A stretch of 64,000 bases of DNA, from positions 1-64,000 of the forward strand of contig BDTD01000003.1 in the NCBI GenBank assembly GCA_002897635.1. Direction: 5' to 3'. Both the position numbers and the translations under genes were made by a program. Shown here one piece after another: positions 29,729-38,985 of this stretch. This DNA comes from a bacterium BMS3Abin11 (lineage in GTDB: Bacteria > Pseudomonadota > Gammaproteobacteria > BMS3Bbin11). The notes beneath the pieces were generated by a model, which worked only from the letters and a program-made list of their open reading frames with translations, was not told where the DNA came from and ran no database searches. The first letter of the stretch is position 1. The number at the start of each line of letters is the position of its first letter.

Positions 29729-29875
29729 GCGTCGCTCGGCGCGATGCTCTAGACAAAGGATCCGGGACTAAGGACGAAAGAATTGGAAGTTGATGTTTTC
29801 TTAATCTTTCATCCTTAGTCCCGAGTCTTTTATCTTTCACCAGTAAACAATCGCGCCGGGACGACACTCCTACAG
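29729..29875. repeat. Nested inverted repeats between argA and oadG
   Basis: GTCGCTCGGCGCGAT (29731 on) and its partner ATCGCGCCGGGACGAC (29849-29865) bracket a second perfect-looking pair, GGGACTAAGGACGAAAGA (29764-29781) with its near-complement at 29805-29822. The outer motif belongs to the CGGCGCGATT REP-like family that is also seen at 34986 and 40725. There is no gene in 29720-30008. Confidence 0.7.
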
Positions 29876-30008
29876 CATATCATCGTGCATCCGGACGATT
29901 TTTGTATTCATCGGATGCTCCCTAAGTTATTGATTTTATATAGATTGGTATGCAAGCCCCCTCTGGGCTAAAATAGCGCGCTCTTTCGTATTGTCTGGGG
30001 GTTTGAGT

Positions 30009-30251
30009 TTGAGTGGAGCAGTGCTGTTTGAACAAGGTATAGATCTGATGCTGTTTGGCATGGGAACCGTCTTTGTTTTTCTTACTGTACTTGTCATTGT
30101 TACTGTCTCGATGTCGGCGATTATTCGACGCTGGCTACCCGATGAGGAAATGGATATTTCAACCTCCACGAAACATCACACAGATGTAGATGACCACATT
30201 GTATCTATCATACAGGTTGCGCTCGCCAAACACCGTAGCCGTCGGCAATAA
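30009..30251 (+). CDS. oadG: Oxaloacetate decarboxylase gamma chain (Na+ pump)
   Basis: OadG is the small membrane subunit that assembles the Na+-translocating oxaloacetate decarboxylase. The 80-residue protein has a single N-terminal helix (LMLFGMGTVFVFLTVLVIVT) and a charged, His-containing tail (STKHHTDVDDH), consistent with a Zn-binding role known for the family. TTG at 30009 is chosen because GGGGG lies seven bases upstream and the distance to the GMG motif then matches Salmonella OadG. Other TTG codons lie at 29991 and 30003. Confidence 0.85.
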   Translation: MSGAVLFEQGIDLMLFGMGTVFVFLTVLVIVTVSMSAIIRRWLPDEEMDISTSTKHHTDVDDHIVSIIQVALAKHRSRRQ

Positions 30252-30278
30252 CAGGGCGCTCCAGGATATTCTCTTTTG

Positions 30279-32075
30279 ATGATTGAAAACAAGAGTCCTT
30301 TGGGTATAACGGATGTAGTGCTGCGCGATGCACATCAGTCCCTGTTCGCTACCCGCATGCGCCTTGATGATATGTTACCGATTGCGGAGAAACTTGACCA
30401 GGTCGGCTACTGGTCACTGGAATCCTGGGGCGGAGCTACCTTTGATTCATGTATACGTTTTCTTGGTGAGGATCCATGGGTACGAATTCGTGAACTGAAG
30501 GCAGCGATGCCGAATACTCCGCAACAGATGTTGTTCCGTGGTCAGAATATCCTTGGCTACCGGCACTATGCGGACGATGTAGTCTGCAAATTTGTAGAAC
30601 GTGCTGCAGTGAATGGTGTGGATGTGTTTCGTGTGTTTGATGCGATGAATGATCCACGTAATCTTACCACCGCTATTAAGGCAGTTCGCAATGTCGGTAA
30701 ACATGCCCAGGGCGCACTCTCTTATACTGTAAGCCCGGTGCATAATATCGATACCTGGCTTGACCTGGCACGTGAGCTTGAGGACATGGGCTCACATTCC
30801 ATCTGTATTAAAGATATGGCAGGACTGCTGACGCCGTATGCCGGCTACGAGCTGGTTACACGTCTTAAACAGACAGTGGATGTCCCGATACATATGCAGT
30901 CTCATGCAACGACTGGGATGTCTACCGCTACCGCATTGAAATGTATCGAAGCTGGCATAGATAATGTAGATACCTCGATCTCATCAATGAGCATGACTTA
31001 TGGTCATTCACCGACAGAAACGCTGGTTGAGATTCTGAGGGGGCAGGATAGAGATACTGGCCTCGATCTAAATCTGCTGGAAGAAATCGCTGCCTATTTC
31101 CGCGAGGTAAGAAAAAAATACGCCCGTTTCGAAGGTTCACTAAAGGGCATCGATTCGCGTATTCTGGTTGCCCAGGTGCCCGGTGGTATGCTGACAAATA
31201 TGGAGAACCAGCTTCGTGAGCAGGGCGCCGCTGACCGTTTTGATGAAGTGCTGGAAGAAATTCCGCGGGTACGCAAGGATCTTGGATATATTGCACTGGT
31301 GACACCGACGTCGCAGATTGTTGGCACCCAGGCGGTACTCAATGTATTGACCGGAGAACGTTACAAGAGTATTTCACTGGAAACGGCGTCCGTTCTTAAA
31401 GGTGAGTATGGCTCGACACCAGCACCGGTCAATAAAGACTTACAGAAACGGGTTCTGGACGGAAACAGTCCAGTGACCTGTCGCCCGGCGGATCTGATTG
31501 ATGATGAACTTGAGAAACTGACAGCAGAACTGGAACAGACTGCTGGTGAAAAGGGCATACAGCTGGCCGATGGAGAGAATGAAATTGACGACGTACTGAC
31601 CTACGCCCTGTTTCACCAGGTTGGCCTGAAGTTTCTTGAGAACCGTGACAATCCAGATGAATTTGAGCCGGTACCTACAGGCATAGAACATGAAGTTGTT
31701 ACCAATGAAGCGGGAGAAGAGGTCTACACTGTCACAGTCGAAGGGCAGAGCTATGTCGTTGGTGTGCGCAATGGTGGTGAAATCGCCTCTATCCAGCCCG
31801 CTGTTCCAGGCTCTGAAACAGCGCCTTCCGCGGCATCTATGCCTGTAACGGGCGGCGGATCTGGTACACCAATCAAGGCACCTCTGGCCGGCACCATATT
31901 CAAGCTCCACGTGATTCCTGGCCATTCTGTCGCTAAAGGCGATGTTGTACTCATTCTGGAGGCGATGAAAATGGAAACTGAGATACGTAGTTCACAGCCG
32001 GGCGTGGTGTCCGAAATTCTTGTACGCGAAGGTGATTCTGTCACTGTAGGCGACAATCTGCTGCTGATTAAATGA
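30279..32075 (+). CDS. oadA: Oxaloacetate decarboxylase alpha chain
   Basis: OadA carries the carboxyltransferase site and the biotin that accepts CO2 from oxaloacetate. The 598-residue protein has a TIM-barrel carboxyltransferase domain ([20 protein letters not shown] at the N terminus; metal ligands in [11 protein letters not shown]), a central conserved carboxylase domain, a short linker and a C-terminal biotinyl domain with EAMKME, biotin lysine near residue 564. It lies between oadG and oadB. Related alternatives (pyruvate carboxylase subunit B) are excluded by the neighbours. Confidence 0.95.
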   Translation: MIENKSPLGITDVVLRDAHQSLFATRMRLDDMLPIAEKLDQVGYWSLESWGGATFDSCIRFLGEDPWVRIRELKAAMPNTPQQMLFRGQNILGYRHYADDVVCKFVERAAVNGVDVFRVFDAMNDPRNLTTAIKAVRNVGKHAQGALSYTVSPVHNIDTWLDLARELEDMGSHSICIKDMAGLLTPYAGYELVTRLKQTVDVPIHMQSHATTGMSTATALKCIEAGIDNVDTSISSMSMTYGHSPTETLVEILRGQDRDTGLDLNLLEEIAAYFREVRKKYARFEGSLKGIDSRILVAQVPGGMLTNMENQLREQGAADRFDEVLEEIPRVRKDLGYIALVTPTSQIVGTQAVLNVLTGERYKSISLETASVLKGEYGSTPAPVNKDLQKRVLDGNSPVTCRPADLIDDELEKLTAELEQTAGEKGIQLADGENEIDDVLTYALFHQVGLKFLENRDNPDEFEPVPTGIEHEVVTNEAGEEVYTVTVEGQSYVVGVRNGGEIASIQPAVPGSETAPSAASMPVTGGGSGTPIKAPLAGTIFKLHVIPGHSVAKGDVVLILEAMKMETEIRSSQPGVVSEILVREGDSVTVGDNLLLIK

Positions 32076-32086
32076 TGGAGCACTAG

Positions 32087-33250
32087 ATGGAGAAACTAAT
32101 CGGTTTATGGCAGAGCACTGGGCTGTTTCAGATGGAGTTCGGGCAGCCCATCATGATGGCCATAGGTTTTTTTCTATTGTATCTGGCAATACGCAAAGGC
32201 TTTGAACCACTGCTGCTACTACCGATAGGATTTGGTGCCATACTGGTCAATATTCCAGGTGCCGGATTGATGGATGCCCCGCTGATTGAGGCGGGGAATA
32301 CCCTCTCTCCCGGTGGTTTTCTTTATTATATCTATCAAGTTGGTATCACTACCGGTGCCTTTCCCCTGATAGTTTTCATGGGTGTCGGGGCTATGACTGA
32401 CTTTGGCCCTCTGTTGGCCAACCCGAAAACACTTTTTCTTGGTGCGGCGGCCCAGTTCGGTATCTTTGCTACGGTATTCGGAGCGGTCGCTGTTAGTGCC
32501 ATGGGCTGGATTGATTTTAGCATTTCGGATGCAGCGTCAATCGGTATCATAGGCGGCGCGGACGGGCCTACAGCCATTTTCGTCTCCAGTAAACTCGCCC
32601 CCGATCTACTCGGGGCAATTGCCGTTGCGGCCTATTCCTATATGGCACTGGTGCCTATAATTCAACCGCCGATAATCCGCTTGCTGACAACACATGAAGA
32701 GCGTTGTATCGAAATGGTACAGTTACGACACGTTTCCCGAACGGAGAAAATCGTGTTTCCATTGCTTATACTGGCACTGGTCGCTTTTCTGTTGCCAACT
32801 GCGGCACCTTTACTGGGTTTGTTTGCGCTCGGCAATCTGATGCGTGAAAGTGGTGTAGTAGATCGTCTCAGTGATACAGCACAAAACTCTCTGATTAATA
32901 TCATCACGATATTTCTGGGCATAGCTGTCGGCTCTAAAATGAGTGCAGAACATTTTCTTAACGTCAAGACACTGGGTATCCTTGCGCTGGGAATAATTGC
33001 ATTCAGCATTGGTACTGCTTCAGGTATCCTGATGGCAAAATTGATGAACATATTTTCAAAACACAAAGTTAATCCGCTTATTGGCTCTGCCGGTGTTTCG
33101 GCTGTGCCGATGGCTGCTCGAGTCTCCAACCGTATGGGGCTGGAAGCCAATCCGCAAAACTTCCTGCTAATGCATGCAATGGGACCAAATGTGGCCGGCG
33201 TCATTGGCTCCGCGGTTGCGGCTGGCGTTATGATTGCCTTACTGGGTTGA
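32087..33250 (+). CDS. oadB: Oxaloacetate decarboxylase beta chain (Na+-translocating)
   Basis: OadB decarboxylates carboxybiotin and couples this to Na+ export. The 387-residue membrane protein has about nine helices. [15 protein letters not shown] places the essential aspartate at residue 159, and the late segment [18 protein letters not shown] and [19 protein letters not shown] are family signatures. It starts 11 bases after oadA, so oadGAB form one operon. The pump would give the cell a sodium gradient, which fits a saline habitat (inference). Confidence 0.95.
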   Translation: MEKLIGLWQSTGLFQMEFGQPIMMAIGFFLLYLAIRKGFEPLLLLPIGFGAILVNIPGAGLMDAPLIEAGNTLSPGGFLYYIYQVGITTGAFPLIVFMGVGAMTDFGPLLANPKTLFLGAAAQFGIFATVFGAVAVSAMGWIDFSISDAASIGIIGGADGPTAIFVSSKLAPDLLGAIAVAAYSYMALVPIIQPPIIRLLTTHEERCIEMVQLRHVSRTEKIVFPLLILALVAFLLPTAAPLLGLFALGNLMRESGVVDRLSDTAQNSLINIITIFLGIAVGSKMSAEHFLNVKTLGILALGIIAFSIGTASGILMAKLMNIFSKHKVNPLIGSAGVSAVPMAARVSNRMGLEANPQNFLLMHAMGPNVAGVIGSAVAAGVMIALLG

Positions 33251-33295
33251 TCCCATGGCCTTTCCATATCGCCGTTCTATAATGGAGTTAAAAAG

Positions 33296-33682
33296 GTGAA
33301 AAAATTAGTTACGGTATTTTTTCTTCTTTCATCCCCGGCTGTATTTTCGCAGCAGGGAATGGATACAGAGATTATGCAGCAACTTCAGGAAATGGTGGCA
33401 TGTGTGGCGACAATAGATCAGAATGAGATAAAATCGCTGGAAAAAGAGTCTAAAAAAATTGAAGCGGAAGTGAAAGGCTTATGTAAGAGCGGTAACCGTG
33501 ACAAAGCCCAGGAACTGGCGATGGAATTCAGCAGGAAAGTAGTAAATAACCCAGCATTTGTAACCGTGCGCAAGTGTACAGAGAATACTTCTGGCGCCAT
33601 GGAAGGGATGCTACCCGACATGCCGTCAACTGAAAAAATGGAGAAAGATTATAGTGATAAACATGTTTGTGATGAGATCTAG
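33296..33682 (+). CDS. Small secreted four-cysteine protein, copy 1
   Basis: I do not recognise this family. The 128-residue product starts with GTG and has a signal peptide (VKKLVTVFFLLSSPAVFSQQ). The mature part is helical and charged, with four cysteines (EMVACVAT, GLCKSG, RKCTEN, HVCDEI) that probably make two disulfides. It is a close paralogue of the gene at 33893; both end in DKHVCDEI or NKHVCDEI. The spacing of cysteines is the same in both. DsbA at 36583 could form such bonds (inference). Confidence 0.7.
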   Translation: MKKLVTVFFLLSSPAVFSQQGMDTEIMQQLQEMVACVATIDQNEIKSLEKESKKIEAEVKGLCKSGNRDKAQELAMEFSRKVVNNPAFVTVRKCTENTSGAMEGMLPDMPSTEKMEKDYSDKHVCDEI

Positions 33683-33688
33683 TCTATA

Positions 33689-33868
33689 GGGTGCTTCTCT
33701 ATTCATGAATTATTATATTGAATCCAAAGCCTGCCATCTCTGCGTTTCACTACGGACATTTCCTGCGGTCACAAATCTTCGAAATAGCTAACTATTACGT
33801 GCGATTCTAGCCCTGATATGACAATATTTGAATCTCAACCCGGCTTATCGGAATTATTCGAAGTACCT
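33689..33868. mobile_element. MITE family A, copy 2 (degenerate)
   Basis: An approximately 180-bp element with imperfect inverted ends (GGGTGCTTC...GAAGTACCT) flanked by TATA (33685-33688 and 33869-33872). It shares TTGAATCCAAA, GCCATCTCTGCGTTTC and the core hairpin TCTTCGAAATAGCTAACTAT (near 33776) with copy 1. It separates two paralogous genes. Confidence 0.72.
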
Positions 33869-33892
33869 TATAGTTAAAAATGGAGTTATAAA

Positions 33893-34276
33893 ATGAGAAA
33901 ATTAATCATGGTAATTTTTCTGTTTTCACCCATGGCAGTTCTTGCACAACAGGGAATCAATCCGGAGATAATGCAGCAACTTCAGGAAATGGCGACATGT
34001 GTGGCGACAATAGATCAGAATGAGATGAAAGCGCTGGAAAAAGAGTCTAATAAATTTGAAGCTGAGGTGAAAGGCTTATGTAAAAGCGGTAAACGTGACA
34101 AAGCTCAGAAGCGGGCGCTGGAATTCAGCAAGAAAATAATAAATTCCCCGGCATTAATAACCATGCGCAAATGTACAGAGAATGTGTCTGCTTCCCTGAA
34201 AGGGATGGTGCCCGACATGTCAACTGAAAAAATGGTGAAAGATTATAGTAATAAGCATGTTTGTGATGAGATCTAG
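33893..34276 (+). CDS. Small secreted four-cysteine protein, copy 2
   Basis: This 127-residue protein is a tandem duplicate of the gene at 33296. Identity is high through the middle (EIMQQLQEMATCVATIDQNE, EAEVKGLCKSGKRDKAQ). It has a signal peptide (MRKLIMVIFLFSPMAVLAQQ) and the same four cysteines. Start is ATG rather than GTG. Substitutions are spread over the whole length, so the duplication is not very recent. Function is unknown; the pattern suggests a periplasmic or secreted helical protein. Confidence 0.7.
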   Translation: MRKLIMVIFLFSPMAVLAQQGINPEIMQQLQEMATCVATIDQNEMKALEKESNKFEAEVKGLCKSGKRDKAQKRALEFSKKIINSPALITMRKCTENVSASLKGMVPDMSTEKMVKDYSNKHVCDEI

Positions 34277-34330
34277 TCCTGAGTAACCCTATTTCTAAGC
34301 AGCACAACGAGAATTTTGATTTTTAAAATA

Positions 34331-34361
34331 AGGGTACCTCTATTATTTCATGAATTCATAG
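34331..34361. repeat. Solo end of a family A MITE
   Basis: AGGGTACCTCTATTATTTC followed by ATGAATTCATA resembles the left end of MITE A copy 1 (AGGGCACCTCTATTTATTC). No matching right end lies nearby, so it is probably a decayed or deleted element. Confidence 0.45.
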
Positions 34362-34396
34362 GGTTGCCCAAAACACACTTACTGGAGTTTTTTATT

Positions 34397-34963
34397 ATGA
34401 GAATGTCGGTAGCTCGTCAACACATTACAGGAATCACTCTTCTACTGTTTCTTGTGCCTTTTTTATTTTCCGGCAATGCCATGGCTGCCACAGCGCAAGA
34501 GATTGATGCCAAGGTCGATGCAACATTGAAAATTTTTCGTGCCCAGGTACCTGGAGCAGCGCAATATCTAAGTATAGCCAAGGGTGTACTGGTATTCCCC
34601 AGTGTTTTTAGAGCAGGAGTAGGAATTGGTGGTGAATACGGGGAAGGAGCTTTACGGATAAACGGGAAAACGGTCGAGTACTGGGGCACTGCATCGGCTT
34701 CAATCGGGTTTACCTTCGGCGCTCAAAGTAAATCGCTGGTCATGATTTTTCTTGATGAAGCAGCGCTGAACAGATTTCGTTACAGCGAAGGATGGAGTGC
34801 TGGTATAGATGGTTCAGTGGCCTTTGTTGAATGGGGTAAGTCAGAGAATATTGATACTATTAATTCCAAGGATCAAATTCTTGGTTTTGCATTTGGCAAC
34901 AAGGGCTTGATGGCGAATATATCACTTGAAGGATCGAAGTTTATACTGCTTAATAAAGATTAA
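34397..34963 (+). CDS. Ysc84/SYLF-domain exported protein
   Basis: The 188-residue protein has a signal peptide (after MRMSVARQHITGITLLLFLV) and a Ysc84 (SYLF, lipid-binding) domain: KGVLVFPSVFRAGVGIGGEY near residue 65, LVMIFLDEAALNRFR, and the end ...GLMANISLEGSKF. Bacterial members are secreted or periplasmic and their role is poorly known. ATG at 34397 has GGAG nine bases upstream; a far upstream ATG at 34316 would run through the MITE-like sequence and is rejected. Confidence 0.8.
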   Translation: MRMSVARQHITGITLLLFLVPFLFSGNAMAATAQEIDAKVDATLKIFRAQVPGAAQYLSIAKGVLVFPSVFRAGVGIGGEYGEGALRINGKTVEYWGTASASIGFTFGAQSKSLVMIFLDEAALNRFRYSEGWSAGIDGSVAFVEWGKSENIDTINSKDQILGFAFGNKGLMANISLEGSKFILLNKD

Positions 34964-34985
34964 TAAGAAGCCTTTTAAGTAACCC

Positions 34986-35066
34986 GTAGGGGTGCTGCTC
35001 GGCGCGATTATTTTGAGGATATCAAAAACCTTATGAGACAGAATCGCGCCTGGCGAAGTTGCTACA
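34986..35066. repeat. REP-like hairpin (CGGCGCGATT family)
   Basis: GTAGGGGTGCTGCTCGGCGC followed by GATTA faces AATCGCGCCTGGCGAAGTTG followed by CTACA at the right. The halves pair imperfectly across a 30-base loop. It lies between the convergent Ysc84 and lytic transglycosylase genes, where it may mark transcript ends. Confidence 0.65.
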
Positions 35067-35105
35067 GAAAACCTTTTGTCGCTGTATTGTCCTGAAGTCA
35101 GTACT

Positions 35106-36593
35106 TCATTTCACTTTTTCCTCGGCCTTCCTTTTTGCCCCTGCTGCTTCGATAACTGATTTGAAGGCGAGGTAGTACTTCATGATATTGGCTACGTATT
35201 CTACGGGTTCACTGCTGGCGTAACGCCGTGTTACATTTTCCACATTGAAAAACCATTTATTTGGGTTTTTTCCCAGTTTTTTAGCCTTATTTCGCATCTT
35301 GCTTATTTTTGCCGGGCCTGCATTGTAGGCGGCCAGTGTAAAGGCTAATTGCTCAATGGGTTCTATTTTAGGGTCAGAGAAATATCTGGATCGTAGAAAC
35401 GCCAGGTACTTGGTTGCTGCGTGAATATTCTTATCATAGGAATCACTTACACCAGTAATTCTAATATTCTTGTCTGCCGCGGTAGAGGGCTTTATCTGCA
35501 TGACGCCTACAGCTCCACGATTACTTTTCTTATTTTGGTTTAGCTTGGATTCCTGGTAACCCAGTGCAGCCAGCATGACCCAGTCGATATTGTATTTCTT
35601 GCCATATTTAATGAAGGACTTCTGGTATTCATGGAGTCGCTTTAATGGGCCTTTTTTGACCGGGTTTTCGATCCATTTCGTATTTTTGTAGTAACGGTTG
35701 AATAAAATATTGCCGTACTTTGTGCCTTGTTTATAGTTTCTGAGAAATAGATTCAATTTATAGAGTAAATCTTTGTTGCTCTTTCTAACTGCCCAGGCGA
35801 TTTGACCGCCGGTGCTGATTGCGACGCCAGTCTCGGGGACGATGTTTTTAAGTATGCGTGACCATAGATTAGCGATGTGACTGTCAACTATTGTGTATTG
35901 ATAGACCCCTGCATTCACCATTTGCAGTAAATCTTCGCTGGCAAGGTTTTCATCAGTTTCTATGATGTTGATGGCAGGCTTTCCCTCTTTCTGTAACTCA
36001 TCGCTCAGATGTTTTAGATGGGTGAAATAGCTGCTGCCTTTAACAACATAGACGGTTTTTCCTGCTAGTTGCGCGGCAGTAAGGAGTTTCTCTGCATTTT
36101 TGTTGCGAACCAGTACTTCTGAGATATTCGTTCTGTAAGGGTTACTAAAATTTACTTTTTTACGGCGTTCTGCAGTTATCGTCATGCCGGCGGCGATGAT
36201 ATCGCCCTTACCAGCCACTAAAGCGGGGATTAGCTGGTCAAAGGGCAATGCAATGAAGATGAGGTGATGTTTTTTTTCTGCTGTAAGACCTTTGTTGAGA
36301 TAAGTCTCAAAAGATCTCATCATCTCATATTCAAGTCCAGCCTGTTTGCCTTCAATGATAAAATAATTGGTCGCATTATAATTCACCAATACCCTTATGG
36401 CGCGCTTTCCTGCTCTTATCGGATCGACTGTACGTTTTTGCAGTATGACTTCACTTTCTTTACCCATCAGGGTTTTTTCTTCAGTTGAATTTTGAGCAGA
36501 AAAACTCGGTTGGAATGATGTTGGAAGAAAAAGTATTGCAATAAGTGAGAAATTTTTAAACCAGTTAAGTTCTGCCATTAGATTATTTGTCAT
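35106..36593 (-). CDS. MltF-like membrane-bound lytic transglycosylase (SBP3 plus SLT domains)
   Basis: The 495-residue exported protein has a signal sequence (residues about 10-33), a bacterial solute-binding domain family 3 (about residues 65-300, with IRVLVNYNATNYFI and GDIIAAGMTITAERRKKVNF) and a C-terminal SLT lysozyme-like domain. The domain has ALGYQESKLNQ with the catalytic glutamate, GAVGVMQIKPSTA and AAYNAGPAKISKMR. This order is that of E. coli MltF, which cleaves peptidoglycan to 1,6-anhydro-muropeptides. The start overlaps the dsbA end by 11 bases; ATG at 36578 is an alternative. MltF proper is usually about 518 residues, so subfamily is uncertain. Confidence 0.85.
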   Translation of the reverse strand: MTNNLMAELNWFKNFSLIAILFLPTSFQPSFSAQNSTEEKTLMGKESEVILQKRTVDPIRAGKRAIRVLVNYNATNYFIIEGKQAGLEYEMMRSFETYLNKGLTAEKKHHLIFIALPFDQLIPALVAGKGDIIAAGMTITAERRKKVNFSNPYRTNISEVLVRNKNAEKLLTAAQLAGKTVYVVKGSSYFTHLKHLSDELQKEGKPAINIIETDENLASEDLLQMVNAGVYQYTIVDSHIANLWSRILKNIVPETGVAISTGGQIAWAVRKSNKDLLYKLNLFLRNYKQGTKYGNILFNRYYKNTKWIENPVKKGPLKRLHEYQKSFIKYGKKYNIDWVMLAALGYQESKLNQNKKSNRGAVGVMQIKPSTAADKNIRITGVSDSYDKNIHAATKYLAFLRSRYFSDPKIEPIEQLAFTLAAYNAGPAKISKMRNKAKKLGKNPNKWFFNVENVTRRYASSEPVEYVANIMKYYLAFKSVIEAAGAKRKAEEKVK

Positions 36594-37248
36594 CTATATT
36601 TGTAACTTTGACCTTCTCATTCTGCCGGGCTTCAGTGGCTTGTTGCACAAGATAATTCACCACTTTAAATAGCTCTTCTTTGCCGCCTGCCGTGGTCGTA
36701 GTCACAAGATAACGTCCATCTACGACAATAGAAGGCACACCCGTTATTTTATATTTGCCTGTCATAATTTTTGCCTGACGGCTAAGGGCGTCTACGCTGA
36801 ATGAATTATAGGCATCTATAAATTCCTTGCGATCTATGCCCTGTGTTGAGACAAAATCAGCAATCTGATCTTCTGTAGCCAGTCGTTGTTTTTTTACATG
36901 TATGACATCCATTAGTGCGTGATGCAGTTTTTCTGTTTGACCAAGTGATTCGAAGGCATAATATGCCCTTGCATGTACTAACCAGTTATCACGGAATATG
37001 CCTGGCATACGAATAAATTTGGCATTCGCGGGAATGCCTTCCTTGAGCCATTTATTTAGAGGCGCTTCAAGGTTAAAACAATGCGGGCAGCCGTACCAGA
37101 AGATTTCTTTGACTTCTATTTTGTCACCTGTGCTGACAGGGAAAGGTTTTTCATACTGTGTGTATTCAATCCCTTCAGAATATTCTTCTGCCATCAAAAT
37201 GGTCGGTGACAGGGTGAGAGTTAAAAGGAGAAACAGGATTTTTTTCAT
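36583..37248 (-). CDS. dsbA: Thiol:disulfide interchange protein DsbA
   Basis: DsbA makes disulfide bonds in exported proteins in the periplasm. The 221-residue protein has a signal peptide (MKKILFLLLTLTLSPTILMA) and a thioredoxin fold with the active site WYGCPHCF near residue 53 and the cis-proline in ITGVPSIVVDGRYL near residue 173. The gene is followed, with 11 bases overlap, by the lytic transglycosylase gene on the same strand. Confidence 0.92.
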   Translation of the reverse strand: MKKILFLLLTLTLSPTILMAEEYSEGIEYTQYEKPFPVSTGDKIEVKEIFWYGCPHCFNLEAPLNKWLKEGIPANAKFIRMPGIFRDNWLVHARAYYAFESLGQTEKLHHALMDVIHVKKQRLATEDQIADFVSTQGIDRKEFIDAYNSFSVDALSRQAKIMTGKYKITGVPSIVVDGRYLVTTTTAGGKEELFKVVNYLVQQATEARQNEKVKVTNIDDK

Positions 37249-37343
37249 CTTTATTCCAATATTTTATAGGTTAGTTTTCTAATGAAACTCTTATTTATTC
37301 GTCTTTGCAATGACGGGTTTCTTTTGACTTAATCGGAGACATC

Positions 37344-38714
37344 TTATGTATATCTGTGGCGCAAAGCCAGTAATAATTTCTCATGTATTCCCGCAAAGCC
37401 GCCATTGCTCATGACCAGGATGTTGTCACCGGGTCGACACATGGCAACTACTTCATCGACTAGCATATCAATGTCGGTATGAATGGCAAGCTTCAGTGAG
37501 TTGCTATTTTTCTGTTTGGCTATGCTCCATTCGATATCTACAGGCTGATAGATAAAAACACTATCAGCAATTTGTAAAGAGTTAATTAGCGTATCTTTGT
37601 GTACCCCCATCTTCATTGTATTGGAGCGTGGCTCGAGAATGGCGATTATCCTTTCATCTGCACAATGCTTTCGCAGGCCTTGCAGAGTGCTGGCGATGGC
37701 CGTCGGGTGGTGGGCAAAGTCATCATATACCGTGATATTTTTGACAGTACCGCGGATTTCCATTCTCCGTTTAACATTCTTAAACCTTCTCAAAGCTTCA
37801 ATTGCTTTACCGGGTGCTATCTCCACATGCGCAGCGGCAGCAATAGCTGACAGGCCGTTAGCTGCGTTATGAGCACCCATTAGCGCCCAGTTTAGTGAGC
37901 CCTGCGATAGTCCATTGTGCAAAATATCAAAGTTCGAATAATCTTCTGCAGCTTTACCAGTCTGCCAGTCACAATCATCCCTGTTTGCCAGGCTGAAATA
38001 CGTTTTCTCCGACCAGCAGCCTTTGTTGATTACATCCGGCAGAGATGGGTCGTCGGCATTGATGACCAGTTGTCCTGAACCCGGCACTGTGCGTATCAGA
38101 AAATGGAACTGCTGCTTAATTGCGTCGAGATCGCTAAAAATATCTGCATGATCAAATTCAAGGTTATTCAGTATCAGGGTTTTCGGGTGATAATGAATAA
38201 ATTTTGAGCGTTTATCGAAGAAGGCCGTATCGTATTCATCCGCTTCGATAACAAAATATTTACCACCTCCTGCGCGTGCAGAGATGCCAAAATTCTGCGG
38301 TATTCCACCAATCAGAAAACCCGGTTCCAGTCCTGCATCTTCAAGTATCCAGGCCAGCATGCTGCTGGTCGTAGTCTTGCCATGGGTGCCGGCAACGGCC
38401 AGAACATGGCGACCTCGCAAGAAATGCTCAGCCAGCCACTGCGGGCCAGAGATATAATTCATATCACGTTCAAGTACGGCCTCAACTTCCGGGTTACCGC
38501 GTGATAGAGCGTTGCCGATCACGATGATATCCGGCTGCGGATTAAGGTTTTCCGCATCATAACGGCTAACCCGGATACCGAGCTCCTCCAGCTGCGTGCT
38601 CATCGGTGGGTAGGGGGCGCTGTCAGAGCCAGTAACCGTCGCCCCCATCTCTCTAGCAAGTACGGCTATGCCGCCCATGAAGGTGCCGCAGATGCCGAGG
38701 ATGTGAATATGCAT
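37344..38714 (-). CDS. mpl: UDP-N-acetylmuramate:L-Ala-gamma-D-Glu-meso-DAP ligase
   Basis: Mpl reattaches recycled murein tripeptide to UDP-MurNAc. The 456-residue protein starts MHIHILGICGTFMGGIAVLA, and has the Mur ligase ATP site AGTHGKTTTSSMLAWIL near residue 110, the central EADEYDTAFFDKRSKF, and the C-terminal domain YDDFAHHPTAI near residue 334. A MITE ends two bases upstream of the start codon, and its terminal repeat supplies GGAGG six bases before ATG. Together with two lytic transglycosylases in the window this fits murein recycling. Confidence 0.94.
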   Translation of the reverse strand: MHIHILGICGTFMGGIAVLAREMGATVTGSDSAPYPPMSTQLEELGIRVSRYDAENLNPQPDIIVIGNALSRGNPEVEAVLERDMNYISGPQWLAEHFLRGRHVLAVAGTHGKTTTSSMLAWILEDAGLEPGFLIGGIPQNFGISARAGGGKYFVIEADEYDTAFFDKRSKFIHYHPKTLILNNLEFDHADIFSDLDAIKQQFHFLIRTVPGSGQLVINADDPSLPDVINKGCWSEKTYFSLANRDDCDWQTGKAAEDYSNFDILHNGLSQGSLNWALMGAHNAANGLSAIAAAAHVEIAPGKAIEALRRFKNVKRRMEIRGTVKNITVYDDFAHHPTAIASTLQGLRKHCADERIIAILEPRSNTMKMGVHKDTLINSLQIADSVFIYQPVDIEWSIAKQKNSNSLKLAIHTDIDMLVDEVVAMCRPGDNILVMSNGGFAGIHEKLLLALRHRYT

Positions 38715-38716
38715 AT

Positions 38717-38978
38717 GGAACCTCCGATCAATTATGCCATGTCTCTGCGAGACCTGAAGCGTGCAGCTACAAAGCGTGCTTCGCAGCGAATGGCCCGGTC
38801 CTTTGCAAGAAGCACAATGCCGTAGATGTGCGCTTCAGGCCTCGCCCTGCGGGGCTTACAGGCTGATTCACACTCTGCGTTGCACCTTTTCACCAGGCCC
38901 AGGCATGCTTTCAAAGCTGCGCCTCGATTGTGAATCAGCCTGTAAGCCAGAGATATGGCATAATTGATCGGAGGTTCC
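38717..38978. mobile_element. MITE family B, copy 1
   Basis: A 262-bp element with about 31-bp inverted ends (GGAACCTCCGATCAATTATG at the left; exact complement ending at 38978). Inside is an inverted pair of GGCTTACAGGCTGATTCACA. A second copy lies in the opposite orientation at 42671-42933. It has short open frames shared by both copies, but these are repeat shadows. No clear target duplication was seen. It touches the mpl start and provides the GGAGG for it. Confidence 0.85.
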
Positions 38979-38985
38979 ACAATGA

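Noticed and set aside
37295-37320. Third copy of the CATTGCGAG repeat
   Set aside because: Only TTTGCAATGACGG matches one arm; the other arm is missing, so it is too short to call.
38761-38967. Short open frames inside MITE B, shared with 42683-42889
   Set aside because: The two translations are similar only because the DNA is a repeat; there is no start signal or recognisable protein.
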